NCBI GenBank assembly: GCA_026826555.1
Contig: JAKSZT010039542.1
Coordinates: 4,722 to 68,721, forward strand
Source: Tolypeutes matacus
Taxonomy: Eukaryota; Chordata; Mammalia; Cingulata; Chlamyphoridae
DNA length: 64,000 bases
Reading direction: 5' to 3'
Each line of letters starts with the position of its first letter. The stretch's first letter is position 1. A program made the position numbers and the translations under genes. The notes under the pieces were generated by a model. It was not told the DNA's origin and ran no database searches. It saw only the letters and a program-made list of their open reading frames with translations. Shown here in pieces: positions 47,565 through 59,324 of this stretch.

Positions 47565-49115
47565 GCTTACCTAAGAAATTGAAAAACAGAGGAGAGAATA
47601 AAAAGAACGGTGGTCCTTCCTTTTCTTAACTATAATATAAAAAATATTAGCCAGTATGTATAATATATAAAATGTAGAAAATTGAATTTATGACATTCTC
47701 TTTGGAACTCGAACCTGTCCCCATTTTATCCTTGGCCATATATGGCATCACTAAACCCTAAAATGACCAAGTGATAAAAACAATTCTATAATTGGTGGTC
47801 TTTGCTTTGTTTCTGGTTTGATTTTTGGATTCCCCACTTACAATCCCTTTATCTTTTTTCCTCTCTGAATTCTTTGAAAGTCATTTTCTCTACTACATAT
47901 ATAATTTATAATCTAGACTCTGTCACAAATATATTGAGGGATTTTAAATAGGCAATTAATAATTAAGTGGAATCAACTCTGAATTAGGAGCTGGGAGTAT
48001 TGAACTGGCCAGCAAGGGTGGTTGTCTTATCCTTTTCATTCTCCTTTCCAGAACCTTATTTTTATGAAACAAGTATCAGGGTGTGGGCAAGAAAAACTCT
48101 GGGCTGAATGCTTGATTTGTGGGTGATCAGTATAAGGAAGTATGGTGATTAAGGAAGGCCAGGCTTATGATAACTGACTTTGCTATAGAACTGTGTTCAG
48201 ATGAGAGCTCAAATTCCCATGGTAGCTCGATGGTGTAACATTATTCCACAGTCCTGGGTAAAATAAGAAAACTAGGCAGAAAACCAGTTATGTAAAAGAT
48301 TATTTTGAAGAAATAAGTAATGAGTGTATTATAAATACTAACGTCAAACTTGAACAGGTTAGAATTACATGATAGTGTTATTGGTCTTAGTTAATCTTAA
48401 CTTCCTCCTTAGCCCAGAAATAGTATTAAATGTCAACAGCTTAATTTTAGTCCAAGCAGATAATTTAAACAGGCCATTTAAGATATATCCAGTTTATTTC
48501 TTTATAAAAAAATATTTAGTTTTGGAGAGAATCTCCTACTTTACTTTTTCCCACAGGATGTGATCAAGCATATGCAGGAGAGAAACCCATGTGCATTCTA
48601 TGGGGAGGGATAAAATCTCATTTGGGAAGTATTGTACCTAGTCTCTGGCTTTCAAGTAGTGCCTTTGGAAGCCTCTTTGCTGCTTGCTTTGCTGGCACTG
48701 GCAGATGACGCCTTCCACTGGAATAATTCATGAGTTTACTACTCTTTGTTCATTAGACCCTAGTGTTGTTCACTGGGTGACTAAGCCTCAACTTGGCATC
48801 TGCTGGAAGCACAACCCTGTCACCACACCCTGCTGTCCTGCTGTCAGGCCAATGTGGTCCATCTCCAATTTTCCCCTCCATGGCAGGCACCATGGGCCCA
48901 TGACTATCAAGTCAGAAACAGTGCCCATAGGTGGGTTGAAGGCAGCTAAGTTAAATTAACCTGAGACCTCTGGGTCTCACCAAACAGCCCATATTGGTTT
49001 ACTTTGATGTGGCTCTTCTCCTGATTGGAACTGAAAAATATTTTTCTCAAAATTAAATTTTTGTCTCAAGAAAGGGCTATCAAAAGAATGCATATTATCT
49101 ATGTAATCCTTTTAC
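47565..49115. other. Unassigned DNA left of duplication unit 2
   Basis: A less AT-rich block at 48,650-48,960 carries a 91-codon open frame with no recognisable domain. Nothing else recognised. Confidence 0.4.
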
Positions 49116-52100
49116 TTTAACAACACAGATGTGAAATTGTAGAATAAGTCTAATGAGAAACATGAGTTACTTTTACAAAGAAAATTAGCAAAATTTTATT
49201 TGGTGCAAGTAACAAAACTTTTCATTAGCATTGGTGAAAACAAACTATGAATTTTAAAAAGCACATTTCCTAAAGTAATCTATCAATTTTTAGAGGTTGA
49301 ATAATGTCAAAAAAAAAAAAAACACAAGATGTATTTGATTGTATAAATAGACTCAAAATTTATTTTTTAAAACAAAAAATACAAGACAATAAAATACTTT
49401 ACAGGCCTATGAGTGGTTATACTACTGAAATCACTGCAAAAAAACATAATTAAAATCTTATTATACTAGCATAAATATTTAAATACCTATTAATGAAAAA
49501 GAATTGAAAGAATAGGAGAGGAATAAAAACAGATATTCAAATAATAAAGTACACTAATTCAAATAATAGATAAATTAAATATTTCAGAAACCATGTTAAA
49601 ATATTTAATGAATGTACAACATAAAATGAAAATTATATGATATATAGGTTATTGCAAGTGGATTGAATAGTCTAATAATTGCCTATTTCAGACTATGTCT
49701 TGATAGCCTAAAGTGGTTAAATGCTGTTGCCACAACCTGTAAATATATATATCCAACTTTTTAGATATAAGGTTTCCATAGAAAAACCTAGAAGGAACAG
49801 AATTAAAAAGTGACAGAGAAAAATGTTTTTGCCAATCTAAAGGATAGAGTTCTGATATCTATAAAGCTTTTAATAAAGTTGATAAAACATAAAAAAAAGT
49901 GTAAAATAAAGATGTTAATGTCAAGCAAATGTGAATAATTATTATCAACATGTTTAATCCCTTGAGTTATCACATATTTGAAAAAATTGTCAAAGGTAAA
50001 ATTTTGTGCAAAATCAAAAATAGACATCCCTGCAATATACAATGCTGTGTATATCTGATGTACTATTGTGTTCAGGTGCCTATTATGATTTCTATCACCT
50101 AATAGGTTCTCTGTGAATATGTGTTGCATGAATTAATAAATTCATGAATCAAAAGTTATAAAAGGTTATAGCAACACAATTAATTGTAAATATGATGACC
50201 AATACTTCAATTTTAAACATTATCTAAGATAGGAAAATGGGAAATCACTTATACAAATGAAACAGGTTAATGACTAAATGTGTATTCAATAAAATATGAA
50301 AATGATCATTGTAAAACCAAATTATACATAATAATGGTATATAAATTTGTTCCAATATTCAAAATTGGTATGTATCAAAATAAGAAATAAAATTGAGATT
50401 AGAAAATAAACGATTGAAGTGAAGAGTTGTTTGGTTTGGGGAAATAATCAACTTTTAATTTTGGAATATGGGTAATTATTATCTTTTAATTCTGATTAGT
50501 GGTGTAATATTTTCTATTCCAAGTACAAGAAAAATTATGCTTTTGATTGTATCATTGTGTTTATATGTATTGGAAGGGAAAGGAAATTAGTGGACCTATA
50601 TTTTAAAAGTTACAATTTTTAAGTTTTGTCTCAATTTGAAAGAATGAATAATGGGATTCAATGATAAAAATATGGAGTCAAAGGATATTTTTAATAATAA
50701 CAATTATTATACTATATTTTAAATATATTGGAAAGGTGCTGTTGCTTTCCCTCAGTACCACATATTGAGAGAATTCCATCATTCCAAAAGTTCTTTGTAT
50801 AGAATATTGGACAGTCATTCAATAGGACAAAAAACTTTTTTCCCAGGGAATTCCTCACCCAACAGTAACCTTCTCACACATGCCTTCATGGCCTCATTTC
50901 TCAAAATGTTATACAATAGGGTTGAGTGTTGGGGCACTACTGTATAAAGGATTGAAATAAAAAGCTCAGCAGCATTTGGAGAATCTGAAGATAGTTTTAG
51001 GAACTCACAGATGCCTGTGGAGATGAAAAATGAGACAACAAAGAGGTGAGGTAGGCAAGTAGAAAAGGCCTTGGATTGGCCCTCAGCAGAGATGTGAGGA
51101 GAAGATGTAGATATAGGAAATGACAATGGAGGTGAAGCAGGTTAATACCATCAGAGAAATTAAACCAAACACTCCAATCAGTCCACGGTATTCATTGTAG
51201 CAGGAGAGCTTCAGCAACTGGGCAACGTTACAGAAGTACTGGTGGATGATTTTGGCCTTGCAGAATGTGATGGAGAATGTGGTTGCTGTGTATAGGATTC
51301 CAGAGGCAGCCCCACTCAGCCACACAGATGCCACAGCCCTCCGACAGGTACGAGGATCCATGATGAGCTCATAGTGCAGAGGGAAGCAGATGGCTGCATA
51401 GCTGTCATAAGATATCGCGGTGAGAACAGCTACCTCAGCTGAGGCCAGGGAGGTGAAGAGGAATACCTGAAGCATGCACTGATCATGGGTAATATAGATA
51501 TCACCTTTCAAGGAATTGTCAATGGACTGCGGGACGGTGACGGAAATGAAGGAGAGGTCCAGGAGGGAGAGGTGCTTCAGAAAGTAGTACATTGGGGGTA
51601 GGAGAGCCTGGTCCAGTGTGGTGATGGTGGTGATGAGGTTACCTGCCAAGGCCAATAGGTACATCACCAAGAACAGCAAGGCATGAAGGATCAGCAGCTC
51701 AGAGTTGTCAGAAAACCCCTTGAGGAGGAAACCACTCATTGTGGTTATGTTTTCCAGAACCACTTTGACAAAGCAAAATATGGAGCTGGGATAAGAGAAA
51801 ATGGAAAATGCATGGAAAAATGTTAGCATAAATTTCCATTCATTAATTTATCATTGTTTCTTAGAAATCCCTTATTAAACACCTGGAATGGGTCAGCTGT
51901 GCCCTAGGTTTCAGGGATCCACAAATGAAGAGATCTGTTTCTTGCATTCATGGAGCTTAGTGTCTACACTAGTAAGCCAGTAGCTATAGCTGAGTGCACA
52001 TGTGGTCCAATTTAATGGCTTAACAGAAAAACACTTACATCTGCACCAGAAAAAAAAGAACACCACCAGCAAAAACCTTTTTTCCATTTCCACAGGTGAA

Positions 52101-55040
52101 AAACATTGTTTTCCTTTAAGTCAACAACAGAAAAGCAGGGATAAGCTCTTGGATAGAGGATTCTGAAAATGGGGGTTTGCATCTGTGTATGGTAAATTGC
52201 TCTATTTTTGCAAATGGAATGGACTTTAGTGGAAATATGGCACTGCAAGTTGAAGCATGGGTTAGTTAGTTGAACAGTGTGATACCTAAGATCGTTTCCT
52301 GCTCAACAATTCTTCTATTATAAGGAAAGCCTCCTGTAATTGTGGACTCAACACCAAGAGGTATAGAGTTATCCTCCTTCCAATTAATATTTTATTAATG
52401 ACAGCTCTTCAAAATCTAGAAAAAAAAAACACTTTTTCAGAAAAATATACTTACATGTCAGTTTCAGATTCAGTGACTATTTTGATTGCCTGGAGTGTCT
52501 TCTGTATCTACTAACTTTCCATTTCAATCTTCGTTTTATTCAACTTCCCTTCACATCATTTATCTTCAGTTCAATTACTGCATGCAAAGTTATTTGCCAA
52601 AAGAGAAAAAGATAATGATTGTTTTAAAGTGGTCTTAAGTGTAAAAGAAAAATATTCAAATGCTCAGTCTGTAAGGTGAAAATAAAGACTGTGATGTGTA
52701 TAGAGTGATATTTCAGAGAAGGGAGAAATTAAGTTTAGGTTCCTTGTCCAGTGTTTGGGCTTTGTGGGATGGTTGTGGCCAAAAGCTCTCCCCTCATTAA
52801 AAGGGTTCTACCCTAGTTAAAATACTGATCAGTATATGAGAGTTGATGGGTTACTTCATAAGAAGTCCCGCACATTCCCATATTTTTCCATTCTTCTGTG
52901 AGTTCTGCACAAAAGCTGGAAGACTGCTGCATCAGTGTCTTATTGGGCTTTACTCTAAACCCTGGGAAAATTTAGAAATGATAACCTGGAGAATCTTATA
53001 CTTGAAGCCCTGCTCCATTACCTATTGATTTGGGAGAGGCTCTCATTAATCAATTAAAAGTCTGTTTTAATCAGTTTATGTTTCTAGCGTATGGTATCAA
53101 TCCCCCTGCTGACATTCTTTTGTCAAGAATGAAGTTGGATTTGAGGGCACCATTTCTACATCCTTTTGTCTGGTTTATTAATAAATAAAATGGATAAAAA
53201 ATTAACCAAAAACTTTAAGCTTTTGTTTTGGCTGCCATATTTGAAGGCCTCTTTTCTCTCACTCTGCCAATATGAATCATAAAATTAATGTATCTAGACC
53301 CACTGCTCAACTTATCTATTTTCATCAAATCTCACACTGTATAATAGCAGGAGGAATAAGAGATCAAATTATGTGCCTCCAACAACATGTCTTCCTTTCA
53401 TTGTCCTATTTTTTGTTTTTTTCATTGAACTGATAAGATGAAAAACAGCATTATTTTCCATACTTAATTTTGATTTTGGTTCAGTAAATATTTTAATTTG
53501 ACAAATCTGTACAAGTAATTATCAATAGACAGGTAAGTCAAAAAACTAAACAATTTTGAGTGCCCATTTTTATGAGTCAGACACCATACTAGAATTATAT
53601 ATTATTTAATCCACACAAGCATTTTTATCTTCCATGACTTAAAGAATTTGATCTCAACTTTATAGGAAAAATAAAACTGTGAGTATATAAGAGAATTGGC
53701 CATTCCAATTAACACTACTTCCTCACATGTAAAAATTTCTCAGTATTAATGAAATGCAACCAGGAACATTGGTGTTTTTATTTTCAATCCATAATTGCAC
53801 AGAAAGCATATCTATCCAAGGATATTTCTCAACCAGTGATATGAAGGATTATCTTAAGAATTGTTTCAAAGCTACTTTACTGAGTATTTATATATACACT
53901 TAAAATATTAACCTTTTCCAATTTACTTGTTCTCCTTAACATGGTTCATTTTTGTAATACATTTATATAAATTCAACCGAAAGACTTTGTTAATCTGCTC
54001 ATTTTCAGGGAAGTATAGTTCCTTCCTTGTTAGAATTAACAATCTTGCTTTTTCAAACTCAGTTTGAAGATTATAGGGTTCTGTTAGTTTCCATAAAATC
54101 TTTCCCTCTTTCCTTACCCAAGATTGGAAAACTCACCACAGCCAGTTCTGTGTGTGTGGCCAGCTATCAAAGCTGATTACCATTGCTGAACTTTATGACA
54201 ATACAATAAAAGAGAACTTTTTAAACCTGTTTTTTATCCCTGAGACCTGAGGGTTTTTTTTTTGTTGTTGTTGTTGTTTGTTTGTTTGTTTTTGGCATCT
54301 TTCCTAATGGAAACCTGAACAGAATAATAAATATATCTCATTTACTATACCCACATGGCACTTGGGACTTGGGGTTTTTGAAACTTCACAGAGGAGGAAT
54401 AGTTTAGTAAGACAGGCTTTGGCTGTCCCACACTCAGTGCTCTGAGACTTTAATAGATTTATGAATCACCTAGAAAGCCTATTAAGTTATTGGAACCCAT
54501 GTGCTCTGTCAGAAATTCACATGTATTGGGTCCTGGTGATAATCACATACTTGAATTTCTAACAAGCTCTCAGGTGGTGCTAATTTTGTTGGTCTGAGGA
54601 CCATACCTGGAGAAATGTTTCCCTAGCTATCATGTACTTCTGAAAGAGAAGCAGGAAATTCCTATAAAAAACGATATGAATGAGTCTCTAATTAAGTTGT
54701 TTCAGGAAACTAGAAGTCAGTGTATATTTTGTCTTTATGTTAGAAATTCAGACCTATCATCAAGCCTCAGATGTGCAATACCTATCAAACAACAGTCACA
54801 AACATAAAAATATCTTTTAAAAGATCTCTAAGACAAACTTGCAACAGTATCTGAAAATGTCGTAACGTTGCTCTGCTCATTAAAATTTATTATTAAAATC
54901 TTTGCTGCAACATAAGTACTTAGAAATAAATGTATGCCCATAAATTTTGCTTTGTAATTTCTGAGTTCTCTTACTCACCCTACTTATTGTTACTTTTTCA
55001 GTAATAATCATATTTCTACAAATTAAACATCACTTTTTCT
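49116..55040. repeat. Segmental duplication, unit 2 (contains an OR14J1-like pseudogene)
   Basis: Colinear paralogue of 24,413-31,290. The left edge lies close to the sequence that served as L1 target in unit 1 ('atattatcta' at 49,093-49,102). The right edge is cut by the L1 at 55,050. A (GTT)n/(GTTT)n stretch at 54,248-54,292 is private to this copy. Confidence 0.85.
50815..51763 (-). pseudogene. Olfactory receptor pseudogene, OR14J1-like, copy 2
   Basis: Best preserved OR of the window. It reads ENITTMSGFLLKGFSD, GNLITTITT, PPMYYFLKHLSLLDLSFIS, ITHDQCMLQVF, CRRAVASVW, YFCNVAQLLKLSC and ISYIYIFS in one frame down to about 51,090. There, 11 bases are missing compared with copy 1, shifting the frame; AEGQSKAFSTCLPHLFV then continues to the stop at 50,815. 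The expected start codon is lost (GTG/CTG where copy 1 has ATGs at 27,764 and 27,758). The nearest in-frame ATGs are 51,829 upstream and 51,739 inside. DRY reads DSY. In TM7 the family motif PPTLNPIVY is replaced by PQHSTLLYN through two compensating one-base indels. A pseudogene unless the 11-base deletion is an assembly error. Confidence 0.9.
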
Positions 55041-55049
55041 GAATTTTAA

Positions 55050-56240
55050 CTACTTACATAGCCATAATTTCTTTGGGTTTATGTAAATCATATGTTGTTT
55101 ATATTTCTCTTTTTGTCTTTCTAGTTGTTCTTACCCTCTCCTCCAATTCTTTTTCTCCTTTTTTTCCCTTTGAACTTGCAGAACTCCCTTTAATATTTCT
55201 TGAAAGGCAGGTTTCTTTTTGACATATTCACTTAATTTCTGTTAATCTGTGAATATTTTGAACTCTCCATAATTTTTGAATGCTAGCTTTTCTGGATAGA
55301 GAATTTTTGGCTGAAAGATTTTTCTTTTTAGTATCTTGACTGTATCATACCACTGCCTTCTTTCCTCCATAGTTTCAGGTCAGAAATAAGCATTTAATCT
55401 TACTGTGCTTCACTTTTATGGGATGGTTTTCTTTTCTCTTGCTGCCTTCAGTATTTTCTCTTTGTCTTGAGCATTGGACAGTTTGACAAGTATATGTCTT
55501 GGAGTAGACCTGTTGAGATTTATATTTTGGGGGGTGTGCTGCACTTCCTGGATATGTAAGTCCATTTCCCTCAATAGGGTTGTGAAGTTTTCAGACATTA
55601 TTTCTTTCAATACACCTTCTGTCCTCTCTCCCTTCTCTTCTCCCAATGGGAAGCCTATAATCCATCTGCTTCTGCATTTTGTGTTGTTGTTCAAATCCTT
55701 AAGTCCCTGCTGGGTTATTTTTTCATCTTTTTATCTATCTGTTCTAATATCTGTTTAATTTTTAGATGTTCTGTCTTTCACATCACTAATTCTTTGCTCT
55801 GCCTGTTCAATTCTGCTGTCTTGTACTTTCAGTGTGTTTTTGATTTCTGGGATTGTGCCATTCATCACAATCATATGCATTAACGTTTTATATATGTTTA
55901 CAACTTATTCAGTATGTTCTCCCAGTGTCTTCTTAATATCCTTAATCTCTTCTTTCACTTCATTAACTTGGTCCATGATATTTGGTTGGGCAGTTTTCAT
56001 TAGTTGTTTGATGTTCTGCATCTCTTCCTGGTTTTTAGTTTGTTCATTGGACAGGGCCATGTGTTCCTGTTTCTTAGTATGGTTTGTAATTTTTTGTTTC
56101 TATCTGGTCATCTTTTTATCTTGAAGGGTTTATTCATTTGATTTGCTTCTCTCTTTACTCTAGAGTTTTATTTAGCTGCTGGTTTTTGTGTGTGTGTGTG
56201 TGTTAAGTTTTCTCTTAGACACTTTTTCTTCTTGTCCTAG
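55050..56240 (-). mobile_element. L1 LINE, ORF1 region, minus strand
   Basis: On the minus strand 55,694-55,416 encodes the ORF1 RNA-binding and C-terminal domain entry (GVLKEIMSENFTTLL, HILVKLSNAQDKEKILKAAR). Upstream (to about 56,240) lies the coiled-coil part, seen as Leu/Ile-rich heptad-like text on the complementary strand's pyrimidine tracts. 3' to it (55,380-55,050) is the ORF1 end and spacer. A (TG)n run lies at 56,188-56,204. Frames interrupted. Confidence 0.8.
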
Positions 56241-58460
56241 TTCCTTGCTGTTTTCTATGTTTCCTTGTAGGAAAAAGTAAGGGACAATGAAAGCAGAAGA
56301 GGTAAGAAAAGATAAAGGATAATAGTAATAATAATAATAGTAAACATTAGAAGAAGGACTGTATAAGACTTAATAAAAAGAATATTTAACTCATGTAAGC
56401 AGTGTAGTGTACCTGGAAAAAAAAAATTGAATATCTACAATGAAGTGGGAAACCACATAGAGAAATATATAGAATGAATTTGAAGGCTAGAATGATGAGC
56501 AGAGAGGGAAAGAGAAATGAAAGGAGAAAAAGAAAGAAGTTAATAAAAGAAAGAAAACAGAATAGATTAGATAGAAATAAAAATCAGAAAATATGAGGAC
56601 TAAATAAAGAAAGGTGGAATGTAAGAACAACAACAGAGCAGCAGATAGAAAGATGAAGGAAGGAAAAGAGATCATATTGGTAGACAAAATCAGTATACAC
56701 AGAAAATGGGAAATCAAAGAGGAGGCACAAAGAAAAGAATCAAGCCAGCAGAACATAATTAAAAAAAAAGGGGGGGGTGGAGAGAAGAGTGAGGAAAAGA
56801 TACAAGAAACCAAAAAACCAAACACTCACTCAGGCAAGCAGTAAAACAGAAATTAAGGAATAAAAGCATTCCTTCTTAGGCCCTTGTGGAGCGTCTCAGG
56901 CTGTTGGTGTTTATCAATCAATTACCCTCCAGCCTTCTCTCCACAGGATTTGAAGTGGGTTTTAGAAAGTAAACTAAATTAATTTTTTTAAGTAACTAAT
57001 ATTTTAGGAAAAATAAGGGATCCAAGAGATGCTAATATAAACATAATGTCTATGTTTTCCCTCTCCTAAAGTATCAGCTGGATGTTTATTATCCCAGTGG
57101 ATCACTACTTTAAGAGGAGCTGGGAATTGAACTAGGACCCTCATATATTCAAGGTGTTCCTGGTAGCAAAACTTAAATATGAGGTTCAGTCCTAATTTCA
57201 TTGGTGAATACTTAGTTAAGACTCTTTCAAATGACTCAGGAGTATCCCTATAATTATTTTTTTGAAACACTGGTATTCTCTGGTGGAGAAATCTTCCAGT
57301 GAGAGAAAGTAGTTAAAAACCCTTTTACTTACATTACTATACTTGCCAAGGCAAAAGCAAGTCATTGTTGTTCATGTTCTGAGGCTTTCACTGCACTTTT
57401 CGGTCAGAGAACACACAGTTATTCCCTTGAAGGCCGAAGGTAAGACAGCTGGGCTCCAGCCTTAGGGAGTTACACTTGCTGAGCAATCCCACTTCTTGAC
57501 CTCATCACAGACTTCCAACTGGCTGACTGTATAAGTTATATGCATGGCTAAGTAAAATATTTGAAGAAATATTTCCAAGGTTCTCTAAGAGTTGGTTTTT
57601 TAAGACAAATGAATACAAGTAATCAGAAATTAAAATACAATTGTAATTTTATTTCTACCTTTGGTTGTTAAAACTAAGATCTACAAACACACAGCCCCAG
57701 GGTTTTCCCAAACCAATGAAGTGTTTTGGCAATGTTGAAGTGAGCAATGTGACTGCCTTGTCAATTAACATACTTTTTAAGAAGTCTAAGTAAAGCGTTA
57801 GGTAGAAATAGGAAGATAACTAGAAATGTGTAAACACTATAAATAGAAAATATAAATGAGCAAACTTAATTTTGGTTATAAATGATGTTGCCATTTTTTC
57901 CAGTTTTAGAAAGACAATTATTACATGAGAATCTTATAGAATGTAAGCAGTAAGAGAACTATGCAAAACAGGTTAAGAGAAGAAACAGTCAATGGTAGTC
58001 TCACTTTAATGCCCCTCACACACAAAAAAAGACAATAAAAAGATAAAAACACAAAGAAATACATAGAATACATAAGAATATGACCCTTTCAATAATGATG
58101 AATGAGCCATGTAATAAAATTTTTCTCCACACTTTAATTTTTATGTACCACCTGTTAATTATATGTATTATCAGTTACACTAAATTTAAACAAAAACAAA
58201 ATACTCTTCAATTTGAGAATTTCCTTGCAGAATATTGAGTACATGGAAATTAGAGTTTTCATGAAATATTTGAGAAAGATTCATATTCACCAAATTAGCT
58301 AGTTCTGTCAAAGCAGCTATAAAAATTCACATCCCAAGCTATACAGAACTATAAACTTCAGGTGAGTGGAGAAAGCCTGTTATTTCTTAATGTATCTGGT
58401 GAGCTCTGTAAACTCAAAGTCAGAAACATCTTAAATAGAGAGCATTTTGACATTCAGGCA
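56241..58460. other. Unassigned DNA; purine-rich to 56,860
   Basis: 56,280-56,850 is strikingly A/G-rich on the + strand and may be the inverted 5' UTR of the adjacent L1. 56,870-58,460 shows no recognisable gene. 57,105-57,150 ('gggaattgaactaggaccctcat') faintly recalls an inverted SINE B box but is too decayed to call. Confidence 0.4.
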
Positions 58461-58568
58461 TGTTCAGTTTCTAGCGTAGGGTGTCTCCATCATATACAGA
58501 GGACAGGCAGTGGCTCGCTGTGTGTCTGAAGGCTGCTGCAGCCAGAAAGTCGCAGGTGGGTTCTGTCA

Positions 58569-59124
58569 TCACACCTGACCCTAGGAGGCCAGTTTTGGGA
58601 CAGCTCGTCCTGCGGCTGAGGCCTCACTGGTGCTGTCAGCGCCGGGGTGCCCTTGCAGCAGCTCCATGCCGAGCTCTAGGCCAGCCTTGCCTGCCATCTG
58701 GAGCAGCATGTCCACCTGGCTCTGCGGCATGGTCGGCTCCACTGTTCCCTCCATCTGCTGCACCTGGATGGCCAGTGTCTCAGACAGGTGCTCAAATTTG
58801 TCCACCAGGGCTGACATCTGCTCCAGATTAACCATCTTCAACATCGCACCCATTGACTTAGTCATCTCGCCTCTAGTCACCCGGTCTGGACTCTGGCAGC
58901 CACATCATGGATGCACACAATCCCTCGCAGGATTTCACTGCCTGGTTCTTCTGGTGGAAGGCACCTCCCACGTTTCCTAGCAACTTTCTTCCTGCCTTTC
59001 CAATGGCCTTTTTGATCATGGCCTTTTAAGTGGCCTGCTCCTCCTTGTCGCACTTATTGGCACACCTGCTCACTTCTTTGGCCATGATCTTGAGGTTGAA
59101 CAGGTGTTTCCCCATGTTGGACAT
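58569..59124 (-). pseudogene. CHMP1BP: Retropseudogene of CHMP1B
   Basis: CHMP1B is an ESCRT-III subunit (membrane scission, recruits spastin and VPS4). On the minus strand ATG 59,124 opens with MSNMGKHLFNLKIMAKEVSR and NKCDKEEQAT, then a TAA. After small shifts come HQKNQAV and, from 58,880, MTKSMGAML, MSALVDKFEHL and QVDMLLQ(M) in a 99-codon open stretch. The C-terminal MIT-interacting motif is destroyed by a frameshift (ELSQ followed by NWPP). The homologous stop TGA lies at 58,569-58,571. The span is about 556 bases against 600 in the human CDS; one loss is about 21 bases in the VTKSMAG region. The sequence stays GC-rich against AT-rich surroundings, and UTR-like GC-rich DNA extends to about 58,470 and 59,320. 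Closer to CHMP1B than CHMP1A by the MSNM..KHLFNLK start. Confidence 0.92.
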
Positions 59125-59324
59125 GGTTGGTGGGCTCCTCAGGGTGGGGGCTGGAGGCCAGGTCTGCATGGTAGGGACTCAGGAGGACTGAGTTCGCCTC
59201 GGTGATGCTCCTTTGTTTTGGTCCACTTCCTGTTTCTCTCATTTTTTTGAGATCAGTTGTGGGACTAGGATTGGAACTGAGGCTTTCAAGTTCTAGAGAC
59301 ATCCACCAGGTCATCCATTCTTTT

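Noticed and set aside
50815..51829. OR14J1-like copy 2 as a functional receptor
   Set aside because: Lost start codon, 11-base deletion with frameshift, DSY for DRY and a scrambled TM7 motif.
56487..56844. Frames of 112 (minus) and 76 (plus) codons in purine-rich DNA
   Set aside because: Extreme composition (Phe/Leu/Ser or Lys/Glu) from an A/G-rich tract, likely L1 5' UTR, not a gene.
58481..58980. Two overlapping 116-codon + strand frames in GC-rich DNA
   Set aside because: They are antisense shadows of the CHMP1B retropseudogene; GC-rich DNA lacks stops by chance.
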